A DNA stretch of 19,782 bases from the NCBI GenBank assembly GCA_003164275.1, contig PLSY01000277.1, positions 20,871-40,652 of the forward strand, written 5' to 3'. Both the position numbers and the translations under genes were made by a program. Below, piece after piece: positions 7,326 to 14,654 of the stretch (the first letter of the stretch is position 1; every line of letters starts with the position of its first letter). The stretch is from Acidimicrobiaceae bacterium. Its GTDB lineage: Bacteria; Actinomycetota; Acidimicrobiia; Acidimicrobiales; RAAP-2. Under the pieces are notes generated by a model. That model had not been told where the DNA came from. It saw only the letters and a list, made by a program, of their open reading frames with translations, and did no database searches.

Positions 7326-9386
7326 ATGCAACCACTGATGGGGCGACCCTTTCCCCTTGGCGCCACCCCCGGGCCCGACGGGACCAATATCGCCGTCTCC
7401 TCCGAGATCGCCGACTGCATCGAGGTCTGCCTCTTCGACGCCGATGGCAACGAGGAGAGAGTCGAGCTCCCTGAGCGGACCGCCCATGTCTGGCACGGCC
7501 TCCTGCCCGACGTCGGAGAGGGCCAGCACTACGGGCTCCGGGCCCACGGGCCTTGGGATCCGGGACAAGGAGCCCGGTGCAACCCGCAAAAGCTGCTGCT
7601 CGATCCCCACGCCACTGCCGTCGACGGCTCCGTTGCCTGGGGACAGGAGGTGTTCGGACACCAGATGGAGGACCCGGATCGGCGAGATGAGTCCGACTCG
7701 GCCGACGCCATGCCCAAGTGTGTCGTCACCGGCCGGTCCTTTGACTGGGGCGATGACGCCCGACCCGACACCCCCCTCGACGAGACCGTGATCTACGAGA
7801 CCCATGTGAAAGGCCTCACGCGCTGCCATCCTGACGTGCCCGAGGCTCATCAGGGGACCTACGCCGGCCTCGCCCACCCCGCCGTCACCGACTACCTGGT
7901 CGAACTCGGCGTTACGGCAGTCGAGCTCTTGCCTGTGCACCAGTTCGTGCAGGACTCCCACCTGCTCGACCGGGGACTGCGAAACTACTGGGGCTACAAC
8001 TCCATCGGCTTCCTCGCCCCCCACGGGGAGTACTGCTCCGCCGGCACCGACGGGAGCCAGGTCGATGAGTTCAAGTCCATGGTGAGAGACCTCCATGCGG
8101 CAGGTCTCGAAGTCATCCTCGACGTGGTCTACAACCACACGGCCGAAGGCAACCATCTCGGCCCCACCCTCTCCCTTAAGGGGCTGGACAATCCGGCCTA
8201 CTACCGACTGGTCGATGATGACCTGGCCCACTACTTCGACACCACAGGCACCGGAAACAGCCTGAACGTCGGCCACCCGGCCGCCCTCCGACTCATGATG
8301 GACTCCCTTCGCTACTGGGTGACCGACATGCACATCGACGGCTTCCGCTTCGACCTGGCGACGACCCTCACCCGCCAAAGCGGTGACGCCGACATCCACA
8401 GCGCATTCTTGGACCTCGTCCACCAAGACCCGGTCCTCGCCCCGGTCAAGATGATCGCCGAGCCGTGGGACACAGCCGGCTACACGGTCGGCGGGTTCCC
8501 CGCCCGATGGTCGGAGTGGAACGGGAAGTACCGGGACACCGTCAGGGACTTCTGGCGAGGAGAGGAGGGCACGCTCAGCGAGTTGGCCCTGCGGATCACC
8601 GGCAGCGGGGACATCTACTCATCGAACCGGCGGAGGCCGGCGGCCAGCATCAACTTCATCACCGCCCACGATGGCTTCACCCTCGCCGACCTCACCTCGT
8701 ACAACGAGAAGCACAACGAAGACAACGGTGAGGACAACAACGACGGTGAGTCCAACAACAGCTCGTGGAACTGCGGGGAGGAGGGGCCGAGCCAGGATCC
8801 CGTGGTCAGTCGGCTGCGCCATCGGCAGCGGCGCAACCTGCTCGGCACGCTCCTCTTGTCGGCCGGCGTGCCCATGATCCTCGGGGGCGATGAGATCGGG
8901 CGCAGCCAGGCAGGAAACAACAACGCCTACTGTCAGGACGACGAGGTCTCCTGGTACGACTGGAGCAACATCGACAAGAACCTGCTGGCCTTCACCAAGA
9001 CGGCGCTGGCCTTGCGCCGAGACAATCCGGCCCTGCGGCCTCGTGAGTACCTGCGGGGGCCCGAGGGTGGAAGGCCCCAGATGCTCCTCTACCGGGCCGA
9101 TGGCCAACAGATGCACGAGCAGGACTGGGGGAACCCGGAGCTGAAGTCGTTGGCCGTCGCCGTCGACGGTCGTCAGATCGAGGACGCCGAGTCAGAGACC
9201 AGTGGGGACCGCTTCTTGCTGCTCATCAGCTCCGAAGACGAGACCACCGTGTTCACCCTCCCCCCGGGGCCTCGCCACTGGAAGGTGGTGCTCGCCAGTG
9301 GCGAGCCCGGCGAGACGCCCAAGGTCACTGCCGAGCACACGGTGGACGTCGAAGCCCGCTCGCTGCTCCTGCTCCACAGGAGCTGA
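7326..9386 (+). CDS. glgX: Glycogen debranching enzyme GlgX (GH13 isoamylase type)
   Basis: Encodes 686 aa that hydrolyse alpha-1,6 branches of phosphorylase-limited glycogen in the cytoplasm. The N-terminal CBM48 domain starts GRPFPLGATPGPDGTNIAV. The GH13 conserved regions follow: DVVYNHT at 266-272, DGFRFDLA with nucleophile Asp343, AEPWD with acid/base Glu379, and ITAHDGFTLADL with transition-state Asp449. The debranching-type stretch after it (YNEKHNEDNGEDNNDGES) is typical of GlgX/TreX. The C-terminal beta domain ends VEARSLLLLHRS, a normal terminus. ATG at 7326 fits the start of the family; the frame stays open upstream to a TTG at 7233, but that would place the start inside the large hairpin. 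Decayed genes follow directly on the same strand, so glgX may once have led a longer operon. Confidence 0.95.
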   Translation: MQPLMGRPFPLGATPGPDGTNIAVSSEIADCIEVCLFDADGNEERVELPERTAHVWHGLLPDVGEGQHYGLRAHGPWDPGQGARCNPQKLLLDPHATAVDGSVAWGQEVFGHQMEDPDRRDESDSADAMPKCVVTGRSFDWGDDARPDTPLDETVIYETHVKGLTRCHPDVPEAHQGTYAGLAHPAVTDYLVELGVTAVELLPVHQFVQDSHLLDRGLRNYWGYNSIGFLAPHGEYCSAGTDGSQVDEFKSMVRDLHAAGLEVILDVVYNHTAEGNHLGPTLSLKGLDNPAYYRLVDDDLAHYFDTTGTGNSLNVGHPAALRLMMDSLRYWVTDMHIDGFRFDLATTLTRQSGDADIHSAFLDLVHQDPVLAPVKMIAEPWDTAGYTVGGFPARWSEWNGKYRDTVRDFWRGEEGTLSELALRITGSGDIYSSNRRRPAASINFITAHDGFTLADLTSYNEKHNEDNGEDNNDGESNNSSWNCGEEGPSQDPVVSRLRHRQRRNLLGTLLLSAGVPMILGGDEIGRSQAGNNNAYCQDDEVSWYDWSNIDKNLLAFTKTALALRRDNPALRPREYLRGPEGGRPQMLLYRADGQQMHEQDWGNPELKSLAVAVDGRQIEDAESETSGDRFLLLISSEDETTVFTLPPGPRHWKVVLASGEPGETPKVTAEHTVDVEARSLLLLHRS

Positions 9387-9399
9387 CGACGACCGGCTG

Positions 9400-9717
9400 G
9401 AGTCGACCGAGCCGACCTCGACTACCGGGACCCGACAGGTATGGGAGGTCCTCGCCGATGGGAGGCGGCACGCCGACTGGGTCGTCGGGTCCAAGCGCGT
9501 TCGTGAGGTCGAGGGCGACTGGCCCAGGGTCGGCGCCAAACTCCACCACGCTGTTGGGGTGTGCCGCTCTACATCCGCGATTCGACCGCAGTACTCGAGT
9601 GCGAGGAGGGGAGCCGACTTGTCCTTGAGGCCAGGATCCGGCCGCTTGGCCGGGCTCGCATCAACTCGTCCTCCGGCCGTCCGAGATCGGCATCGAGGTC
9701 GTCATGACCGAAGCCCC
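9400..9717 (+). pseudogene. Decayed SRPBCC-family (START/Bet v1-like) gene
   Basis: The remnant can be followed through three frames. First comes VWEVLADGRRHADWVVGSK and DWPRVGAKLHHAVGV, up to about 9561. Then PLYIRDSTAVLECEEGSRL through RPLGRARI continues in the next frame from 9564 to 9662. Then LVLRPSEIGIEVVMTEAPTS runs in the third frame from 9665. The second break looks like loss of one G from a GAA codon. No credible ATG remains at the 5' end, which directly follows the glgX stop. The C-terminal third is missing and is fused to the next remnant. SRPBCC proteins bind hydrophobic ligands; in actinobacteria this type commonly precedes a FAD-dependent oxidoreductase, as here. Confidence 0.75.
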
Positions 9718-10150
9718 CACCTCGGCGTCGGCCCGAACGGATTGGTGGTGGCCAATCTCCTCGCCGACCGGGGGTGGGAGGTGCTCGTCCTCGAGGCCGA
9801 GCATGAGCCGGGAGGTGCCGTCCGGACGGGGGATCTCACTCTGCCCGGCTACCGGCACGACCTGTTCAGCGCCTTCTATCCGCTGGGAGCGGCGTCCCCA
9901 GCCATGACGCCGGAGGGGAGATCACCGGGAGGTGGGACTCGAACGACGAGCAGGCTTCACCAGTAGCTGTTCTATCGTCCGATACCGGGTCTCGGGCGCC
10001 GGGGTACCTTCGTCGATGGACTGTTCCTGGCCTCGGCCAGCGCCCATCGCGCAGGCGGGGTCCATGGAGCGTGCCGGGCCTACGCCGCGCACGCGGCAAT
10101 CGCTTCGCCGGGCCGGCTGGACGAAGGTCGCCGGGGCCTCTTGGCCGCTC
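9718..10150 (+). pseudogene. Truncated phytoene-dehydrogenase-like FAD oxidoreductase (N- and C-terminal remnants)
   Basis: An N-terminal Rossmann remnant reads VGPNGLVVANLLADRGWEV, LVLEAEHEPGGAVRTGDLTL and YRHDLFSAFYPLGAASPAM up to about 9906; the strand preceding the GxGxxG motif has been lost at the junction with the SRPBCC remnant. In the same frame, after an apparent deletion of most of the protein, the C-terminal part appears: LFYRPIPGLG, then GLFLASASAHRAGGVHGACR at about 10018-10077, matching the family's usual SASAHPGGGVHGACG motif with several changes. A TAG at 9964-9966 replaces a likely CAG just before LFYRP. The 3' end overlaps the antisense universal stress gene. This cannot encode a working enzyme. 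Confidence 0.75.
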
Positions 10151-10646
10151 AGGAAGAGATCGAGCGCTCCTGGCGGGCGTCAAGTTTGTCGAGGTCCGAA
10201 AGCGTCAGCTGGTGGATGGCGGAGACGGCCAAGGGGGCCGGCGCCGTGATCACCGGCAGTGCCGTCAATCGGATCGTGCGCTCGCGCACGCCCCGCCCGG
10301 CTAGTCGGGCCCACCGGCGTCTGCGCTTGGCCCCGAGCAGAATGACGTCCGCCGAGCGCTCCTCGGCCATGGCGGCAATGCACTCGGCCACATGCCGGTA
10401 CGGCGCCCGCCGCACGCTCCCGCTCGTTCGGATCCCTTCCTCGCGAAGCCGGACGATCGCTTCGGTGAGCAGGCGCGTCACCTCCTCGTCGGTTCGCAGG
10501 GTGACTCCGCCGCCGGCGACCACGTGCTCGTTCACGTGAAGTACGTGCACCGAAGCGCCCGACTGCTTGGCTAGGGCAACGGCGAAACTGAGGGCGACGT
10601 CGCTCCCCGGGCTGTTATCAATGGCGACCAGCAGTCGTTGGAACAT
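10149..10646 (-). CDS. Universal stress protein (UspA family)
   Basis: Encodes 165 aa. The first strand FQRLLVAIDNSPGSDVALSFAVALAKQSGA is the classic UspA opening with the Asp10 that contacts nucleotide. The C-terminal ILLGAKRRRRWARLAGRGV to PVITAPA block occupies the place of the ATP-binding G-x2-G-x9-G-S/T loop but is arginine-rich and lacks the second Gly, so ATP binding is uncertain. The start is ATG at 10646 with GGAAAGG correctly spaced upstream; longer in-frame starts would ignore this site. A 20-residue tail beyond the domain (SAIHQLTLSDLDKLDARQER) is read antisense to the decayed oxidoreductase. It diverges from the amidotransferase gene with an inverted repeat between. Confidence 0.88.
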   Translation of the reverse strand: MFQRLLVAIDNSPGSDVALSFAVALAKQSGASVHVLHVNEHVVAGGGVTLRTDEEVTRLLTEAIVRLREEGIRTSGSVRRAPYRHVAECIAAMAEERSADVILLGAKRRRRWARLAGRGVRERTIRLTALPVITAPAPLAVSAIHQLTLSDLDKLDARQERSISS

Positions 10647-10703
10647 TGCGCCTTTCCAAGGGGGAGCCACTCCGCCCAGTGGTACCTGACAGTGTCGGCT
10701 CCT

Positions 10704-10720
10704 ACATGTTTCCAACATGT
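10704..10720. promoter_or_regulatory. Inverted repeat between usp and the amidotransferase gene
   Basis: ACATGTT-TCC-AACATGT is a perfect 7-3-7 inverted repeat in the 204-base divergent intergenic region, 58 bases upstream of the usp ATG. It is AT-rich relative to its surroundings and looks like an operator. The half-sites differ from those before the XRE-cupin gene, so a different regulator is implied. Confidence 0.5.
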
Positions 10721-10850
10721 TAACTCACCGGGTTGGTGCGGCGGGTCAGGAGTCTCGTACTCTCGGGTCTCACGAAAAGCCTTCCCGACCCCGTGCGAAA
10801 GGAGCATGGGCCGCCAGCCACCTCGGTGGCCATGTAGCCCACGATCGCCG

Positions 10851-11591
10851 ATGCCGAACTGTTTGATCGTGCAGCACATCGCACCCGAATCGAGTTTCGC
10901 CATCGGCCAAGTCCTGGACGAGGCGGGGGTGGCGCTCGACGTCCGCTTGGTCTTCGAGGGCCACCCCTTGCCGACAGGCCTGGACGGGTTCGAGGGCCTC
11001 GTGGTCATGGGCGGGCCCATGTCGGCCGCCTCGGATGACGGGTTCCCCTCACGCGGGTCCGAGCTCGCACTGATCAGTGACGCTTTGGAACGCGGCATCC
11101 CGACCCTCGGCGTCTGCCTCGGCGCCCAGCTGCTGGCCGTTGCCGCCGGAGCGGCCGTCTACCCGGGAGCGGCGGGTCCCGAGATCGGGTGGGGCCCCGT
11201 CAACCTGCTCCCCGCCTGCGGCGACGACCCACTGTTCTGCGGTCTGCCGTCCAGCCTGACTGTCATGCACTGGCACGGGGATACGTTCGACCTGCCGGCC
11301 GGGGCCATATCGCTCATGAGCAACGACAACTACCCCAACCAGGGCTTCCGGATCGGGGCAGCGGCCTGGGGGGTGCAGTTCCACCTGGAGGTCACCGAGC
11401 CCGCCGTCGAGGGCTTCATCGCCGAGTTCACCGCCGAGTCGGAACTGGCCCCGGGCGGTTCGGCCGGCATCCGCCAGGCCACCGCGCCCTCGCTCGCCTC
11501 CCTGGCCCAGTCGAGCGGCCTGGCCTTCCAGCGCTTCGCAGACCTGGTCGTGGCCCGGGTGCAGCACGACGACCTGGTCGACTCGCCTTAG
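10851..11591 (+). CDS. Class I glutamine amidotransferase-like protein
   Basis: Encodes 246 aa with the class I glutaminase fold of GuaA-like and PuuD-like proteins. The nucleophile is Cys89 in LGVCLGAQLLA, and the other triad members are His178 and Glu180 in VQFHLEVTEP; the oxyanion-side VVMGGPMSA is at about 45-53. Such stand-alone proteins hydrolyse gamma-glutamyl amides or transfer ammonia; the exact substrate is unknown. It lies 101 bases before an XRE-cupin regulator and close to a permease and an M24 enzyme, an arrangement reminiscent of amine/gamma-glutamyl catabolic loci, but the ligase and aldehyde dehydrogenase of the Puu pathway are absent. ATG at 10851 begins the conserved fold; ATG at 10806 would be too close to AAGGAG. 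The domain is followed by about 45 extra residues. Confidence 0.87.
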   Translation: MPNCLIVQHIAPESSFAIGQVLDEAGVALDVRLVFEGHPLPTGLDGFEGLVVMGGPMSAASDDGFPSRGSELALISDALERGIPTLGVCLGAQLLAVAAGAAVYPGAAGPEIGWGPVNLLPACGDDPLFCGLPSSLTVMHWHGDTFDLPAGAISLMSNDNYPNQGFRIGAAAWGVQFHLEVTEPAVEGFIAEFTAESELAPGGSAGIRQATAPSLASLAQSSGLAFQRFADLVVARVQHDDLVDSP

Positions 11592-11646
11592 CCAGGCCAC
11601 GCTCCGAGGCCGGCGGCGACCCTTCTGTTTCGGGGCGATGAACTGT

Positions 11647-11673
11647 GGCAAATTAATTTGCCTCTGAGGCAAA
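11647..11673. promoter_or_regulatory. Compound palindromic operator of the XRE-cupin gene
   Basis: GGCAAATTAATTTGCC (11647-11662) is a perfect 16-bp palindrome and TTTGCCTCTGAGGCAAA (11657-11673) is a perfect odd palindrome. They share the central TTTGCC, so three GGCAAA half-sites alternate in orientation. The element ends 19 bases before the regulator ATG and would overlap the promoter, consistent with autoregulation. Confidence 0.75.
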
Positions 11674-11675
11674 CT

Positions 11676-11681
11676 AGGTTC
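11676..11681 (+). promoter_or_regulatory. Possible -10 element of the XRE-cupin operon
   Basis: TAGGTT fits TANNNT and lies 11 bases before the ATG at 11693, directly downstream of the operator. It would give an almost leaderless transcript, common in actinobacteria and consistent with the lack of a ribosome-binding site. Confidence 0.35.
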
Positions 11682-11692
11682 ATAGTCGCTCC

Positions 11693-12292
11693 ATGGAGCT
11701 CGACGCAGTCCTCTCATCCATCGCCAGCACCCTGCATGAGGAGCGGGTGAGGGCCGGTCTCACATTGGAGCAGCTGGCCGAGCGGGCCGACCTGTCGCCG
11801 GCCCACCTGTCCCGCCTGGAATCAGGAGCGCGTCAGCCCTCGGTCGCCGCCCTCATCACCTTGTCACGGGCCCTCGGCATCTCACTCGGCGCCCTGCTCG
11901 GGGAAGGGAAGGGCGGCTCGCCCATCACCATCTACTCGGACCGGGAGCCCACCCATGTGGCCAACGGCCTCACGGTGTCGGCCTGTAGCGGATTCCCCGG
12001 CTCGACGGCGTTGGAAGCCCTGCACATCACCATCGAGCCCGACCGCGTCCCACCGGCCATGGCCACACACCGGGGCGAGGAGTGGATCCACGTCATCTCG
12101 GGCCGGCTGCGCCTCGAGTACGGGGACGAGGTCCACATAGTCAACGCCGGCGCCGCCGCACACTTCGACGCGGCAGAGCCCCATCGCCTCGGAGCCGACG
12201 GCCGGACCACCGAGTTGTTGGTCGTGGCCGTCGACCGGCCCCGTGACGACCGCACCCACCCGCTGTTCCCATCATCGACCATCGGCCACTAG
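11693..12292 (+). CDS. XRE-family HTH regulator with C-terminal cupin sensor
   Basis: Encodes 199 aa. Residues about 8-65 form an XRE helix-turn-helix (LTLEQLAERADLSPAHLSRL, then ESGARQPSVAALITLSRALG), and residues about 105-185 form a cupin_2 barrel with THRGEEWIHVISGRLRLEYG and a later AAHFDAAEPHRLGA strand. This architecture matches PuuR-like and SutR-like regulators, in which the cupin senses a small metabolite and relieves repression. A compound palindrome ends 19 bases upstream and is probably its own operator. No ribosome-binding site is visible, which suits leaderless translation. It is followed after 22 bases by the M24 gene and then the permease, which it probably controls. Architecture is certain; the ligand is unknown. 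Confidence 0.92.
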   Translation: MELDAVLSSIASTLHEERVRAGLTLEQLAERADLSPAHLSRLESGARQPSVAALITLSRALGISLGALLGEGKGGSPITIYSDREPTHVANGLTVSACSGFPGSTALEALHITIEPDRVPPAMATHRGEEWIHVISGRLRLEYGDEVHIVNAGAAAHFDAAEPHRLGADGRTTELLVVAVDRPRDDRTHPLFPSSTIGH

Positions 12293-12314
12293 GCCCCGAC
12301 CCGGAGGTACAGAC

Positions 12315-12998
12315 ATGACCATGACTTCTGATCTCGAAGGGACCGGCGAGAAATTCTCCGCAACCCAACTGATGGAGGTGCGGTCCCGAACACGCAAGGC
12401 GGTCCACCTGATCGCCGACCAGGTACAGGTGGGCATGGTCGAAGAGGACGCGAAGGCCATGGCCCGCGACACCCTCTCGGAGCTCGGGATGCGCCGTGGA
12501 TGGCACCACATCATCGTTCGCTTCGGTCCGAACACCACGAAGGACTTCATGGAGCGCTCCGAGCCCGGCGTGGTGCTCGGGGCCGACGACATCTTCTTCG
12601 TCGACATCGGCCCGATCTATCAGGGCACAGAGGGGGACGCCGGAGACACCTTCGTGGTCGGCTCCGACCCCGAGCACCACCGGGCGAAGCTCGAGGTCCG
12701 AGACATATGGGACCAGGTTCGAAACGAGTGGTTCACGAGCGGGACCACTGGCCGCGAGTTGTACGACTTCGCCATCGAGACGGCGGAGGGGCTCGGATGG
12801 AGGCTCAACCTCGACCTTTCGGGTCACCGCCTGTCGGACTACCCGCACTCGGCCCACTACGACGGCGCCCTGGCCGAGGTCGACTTCAGGCCCAGCCCCA
12901 GCCTGTGGGTCCTGGAGATCGCCATCGCCCATCCCGAGCGCCCATTCGGGGCGTTCTACGAAGACCTGCTGCTCGAGGACCAGTCGTTCCCCGAGTAG
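12315..12998 (+). CDS. Small M24-family metallopeptidase-fold enzyme
   Basis: Encodes 227 aa of the pita-bread M24 fold without the N-terminal domain of prolidases and aminopeptidase P. All five expected metal ligands are visible: Asp97 (FFVDIGPIY), Asp108 (TEGDAGDTF), His171 (LSGHRLSDY), Glu201 (WVLEIAIAH) and Glu216 (FYEDLLLED). Family members cleave N-terminal or X-Pro peptides, or hydrolyse other C-N bonds as in creatinase and ectoine hydrolase. The gene starts at ATG 12315 with GGAGGT six bases upstream. Its place between an XRE-cupin regulator and an APC permease suggests that it degrades the imported compound. The short length and motif spacing resemble methionine aminopeptidase, but genomic context argues against a housekeeping role. 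Confidence 0.88.
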   Translation: MTMTSDLEGTGEKFSATQLMEVRSRTRKAVHLIADQVQVGMVEEDAKAMARDTLSELGMRRGWHHIIVRFGPNTTKDFMERSEPGVVLGADDIFFVDIGPIYQGTEGDAGDTFVVGSDPEHHRAKLEVRDIWDQVRNEWFTSGTTGRELYDFAIETAEGLGWRLNLDLSGHRLSDYPHSAHYDGALAEVDFRPSPSLWVLEIAIAHPERPFGAFYEDLLLEDQSFPE

Positions 12999-13017
12999 CG
13001 ACCTCGCCCTAGCCGTC

Positions 13018-13041
13018 CGGGAGGGGCCCGAGCCCCTCCCG
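13018..13041 (+). terminator. Strong hairpin between M24 and permease genes
   Basis: CGGGAGGGGC and GCCCCTCCCG form a perfect 10-bp stem with a CCGA loop, starting 20 bases after the M24 stop and ending 56 bases before the permease start. There is no U-tract. It may terminate or attenuate transcription, or stabilise the 3' end of the upstream message. Confidence 0.55.
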
Positions 13042-13097
13042 ATCACCACAACATCCGTTGCATCCCGTGGGAACCCCGCTCAAGGAGTGATGACACC

Positions 13098-14588
13098 GTG
13101 ACACTGACCCGCAATTCCGCCGCACCACCGACGACCAAGCACCAGGTGGGCCTGAAGAAGAACGTCCTCGGCTTCCCTGCCCTGTTCGCCCAGTCGGTAG
13201 CCCTCATCTCCCCGACCATGACGGCCGTGTTGATCATCCCCCTGGCGTTCTCAAGTGCCGGTGAGGGCACCTGGCTGGCCTACGGGTTCGGGACGGTGAT
13301 GCTGCTGTTCGTGGTGTTCTGCCTCAACCAGTTCGCCAAGCGGTCGTCGTCGGCCGGAACCATGTACGCCTATACCGGCCGAGGCCTCGGGCCCACGGCC
13401 GGGGTCTTCTCGGGCTGGACCTTGATCTGGTCGTACCTCTTCATCGCCGTGGCCGGCATGTGCGGGTTCGCTGTCTTCGCGCAGCAGCTGCTCGGTGCCC
13501 TCGGCTACCACGGAGCGGTGTCCCCGATAATCTTCTTCGCCATCAGCGCCCTGGCCGGGTGGTTCATCGCCTTCAAGGACATCCGGGTCTCGTCCATCCT
13601 CACCCTCGTCCTCGAGGCGGCCTCGGTGGCGTGCATCCTCTCGCTGGCCTTCATCATCTTGTTCAAGCACGGCTTCGTCGTCGACACCGCCCAGACCCAC
13701 CTCCATGGGGTGAAGGTGCACGGCATGGCCCTCGCCGTCGTGGCCTGCATCTTCTCCCTGGTCGGCTTCGAGAGTGCCACCACCCTTAGCGGGGAGTCGA
13801 AGAACCCCCTGAAGAACGTCCCGAAGGCGGTCATCTGGAGCCTCATCGCCACCGGCGCCTTCTTCGTGTTCATGGCCTACGTCGAGGTCTACGGAACCCG
13901 GCACTACTCCACGCCGCTGAACGAGCTGGCCGCCCCGCTCAACACCTTGTCGGACATCTACGGAGTCAGCTGGTTCAAGATCCCGCTGTCCATCGGGGCC
14001 ATGGTGAGTTTCTTCGGGCTCTCTCTCAGCTGCCTCAATGCCGGATCGAGGATCATCTACCCGATGGCCAGGCACGGCATCTTCAGCGCCCATCTCGGCA
14101 AGGCCCATGCCACCAACCGCACGCCCCACATCGCCGTCACCGTCTACATGGCGTTGATCTTCTTGGTGCCCACCTTCCTCGAGATGTTCACCAACCCACT
14201 GACCACCTTCGGCGACGCCGGGACACTGGCCGCCTTCGGCTTCTTGTTGGCCTACTTCCTCATCGCCATCGCCGCCCCGGCGTACCTGAAGAAGATCGGT
14301 GAGCTGCGGCCAGGGCACATCGTGCTGGCCGTGGTGGCGCTGATCTGCCTGATGGTGCCGACGATCGGCAGCTTCTACCCGCTGCCCCCCTACCCGGTGC
14401 GCACCTTCCCCTACATCTTCTTGGCCTGGATGCTGGTCGGTGCCTGCTGGCTCTACATTGTCAGCCGCCGTCGGCCCGGCATCCTCGGTGAGATCGAGGT
14501 CGACCTCGAGCGGGGACCCGATCCCGACGACGTGCTCATCGACATCCACGACTCGGTCGCCGAGGCCCAGCTGATCGCCGAGGCGTAG
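13098..14588 (+). CDS. APC-superfamily amino acid/amine permease
   Basis: Encodes 496 aa with about twelve transmembrane segments. The N-terminus has VGLKKNVLGFPALFAQSVAL, and conserved APC features follow, including the SSSAGTMYAYTGRGLGPTAG loop of TM2-3 and GFESATTLSGESKNPLKNVP between TM6 and TM7. Members import amino acids, polyamines or related amines by proton coupling. The start is GTG at 13098 with AAGGAG ten bases upstream; an ATG at 13090 opens only a three-codon frame. The C-terminal tail (about 455-496) is acidic and cytoplasmic. It is the last gene of the XRE-cupin/M24 set and is followed by a strong terminator. Substrate is unknown; it is presumably the compound handled by the M24 and amidotransferase proteins. 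Confidence 0.93.
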   Translation: MTLTRNSAAPPTTKHQVGLKKNVLGFPALFAQSVALISPTMTAVLIIPLAFSSAGEGTWLAYGFGTVMLLFVVFCLNQFAKRSSSAGTMYAYTGRGLGPTAGVFSGWTLIWSYLFIAVAGMCGFAVFAQQLLGALGYHGAVSPIIFFAISALAGWFIAFKDIRVSSILTLVLEAASVACILSLAFIILFKHGFVVDTAQTHLHGVKVHGMALAVVACIFSLVGFESATTLSGESKNPLKNVPKAVIWSLIATGAFFVFMAYVEVYGTRHYSTPLNELAAPLNTLSDIYGVSWFKIPLSIGAMVSFFGLSLSCLNAGSRIIYPMARHGIFSAHLGKAHATNRTPHIAVTVYMALIFLVPTFLEMFTNPLTTFGDAGTLAAFGFLLAYFLIAIAAPAYLKKIGELRPGHIVLAVVALICLMVPTIGSFYPLPPYPVRTFPYIFLAWMLVGACWLYIVSRRRPGILGEIEVDLERGPDPDDVLIDIHDSVAEAQLIAEA

Positions 14589-14607
14589 AGCCTCTGGCCC
14601 TCGCCAC

Positions 14608-14654
14608 GCCCTGAACCGTCAGACGGCTCTCCTCACCCTCTGACGGTTCAGGGC
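14608..14654 (+). terminator. Hairpin terminator after the permease
   Basis: GCCCTGAACCGTCAGA at 14608-14623 pairs perfectly with TCTGACGGTTCAGGGC at 14639-14654 around a 15-base loop, starting 19 bases after the stop codon. There is no U-tract, as with the other hairpins in this window. Confidence 0.75.

Noticed and set aside
7293..8426. 377-codon minus-strand frame opposite glgX
   Set aside because: Val/Gly-rich antisense shadow with no family features; glgX motifs are intact on the plus strand.
13090..13101. Three-codon ATG frame overlapping the permease GTG start
   Set aside because: It looks like a minimal upstream ORF, but such overlaps arise by chance and the GTG has its own ribosome-binding site.
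13251..14549. 432-codon minus-strand frame opposite the APC permease
   Set aside because: Asp/Glu/Gly/His-rich antisense shadow; the plus strand encodes a clear membrane protein.
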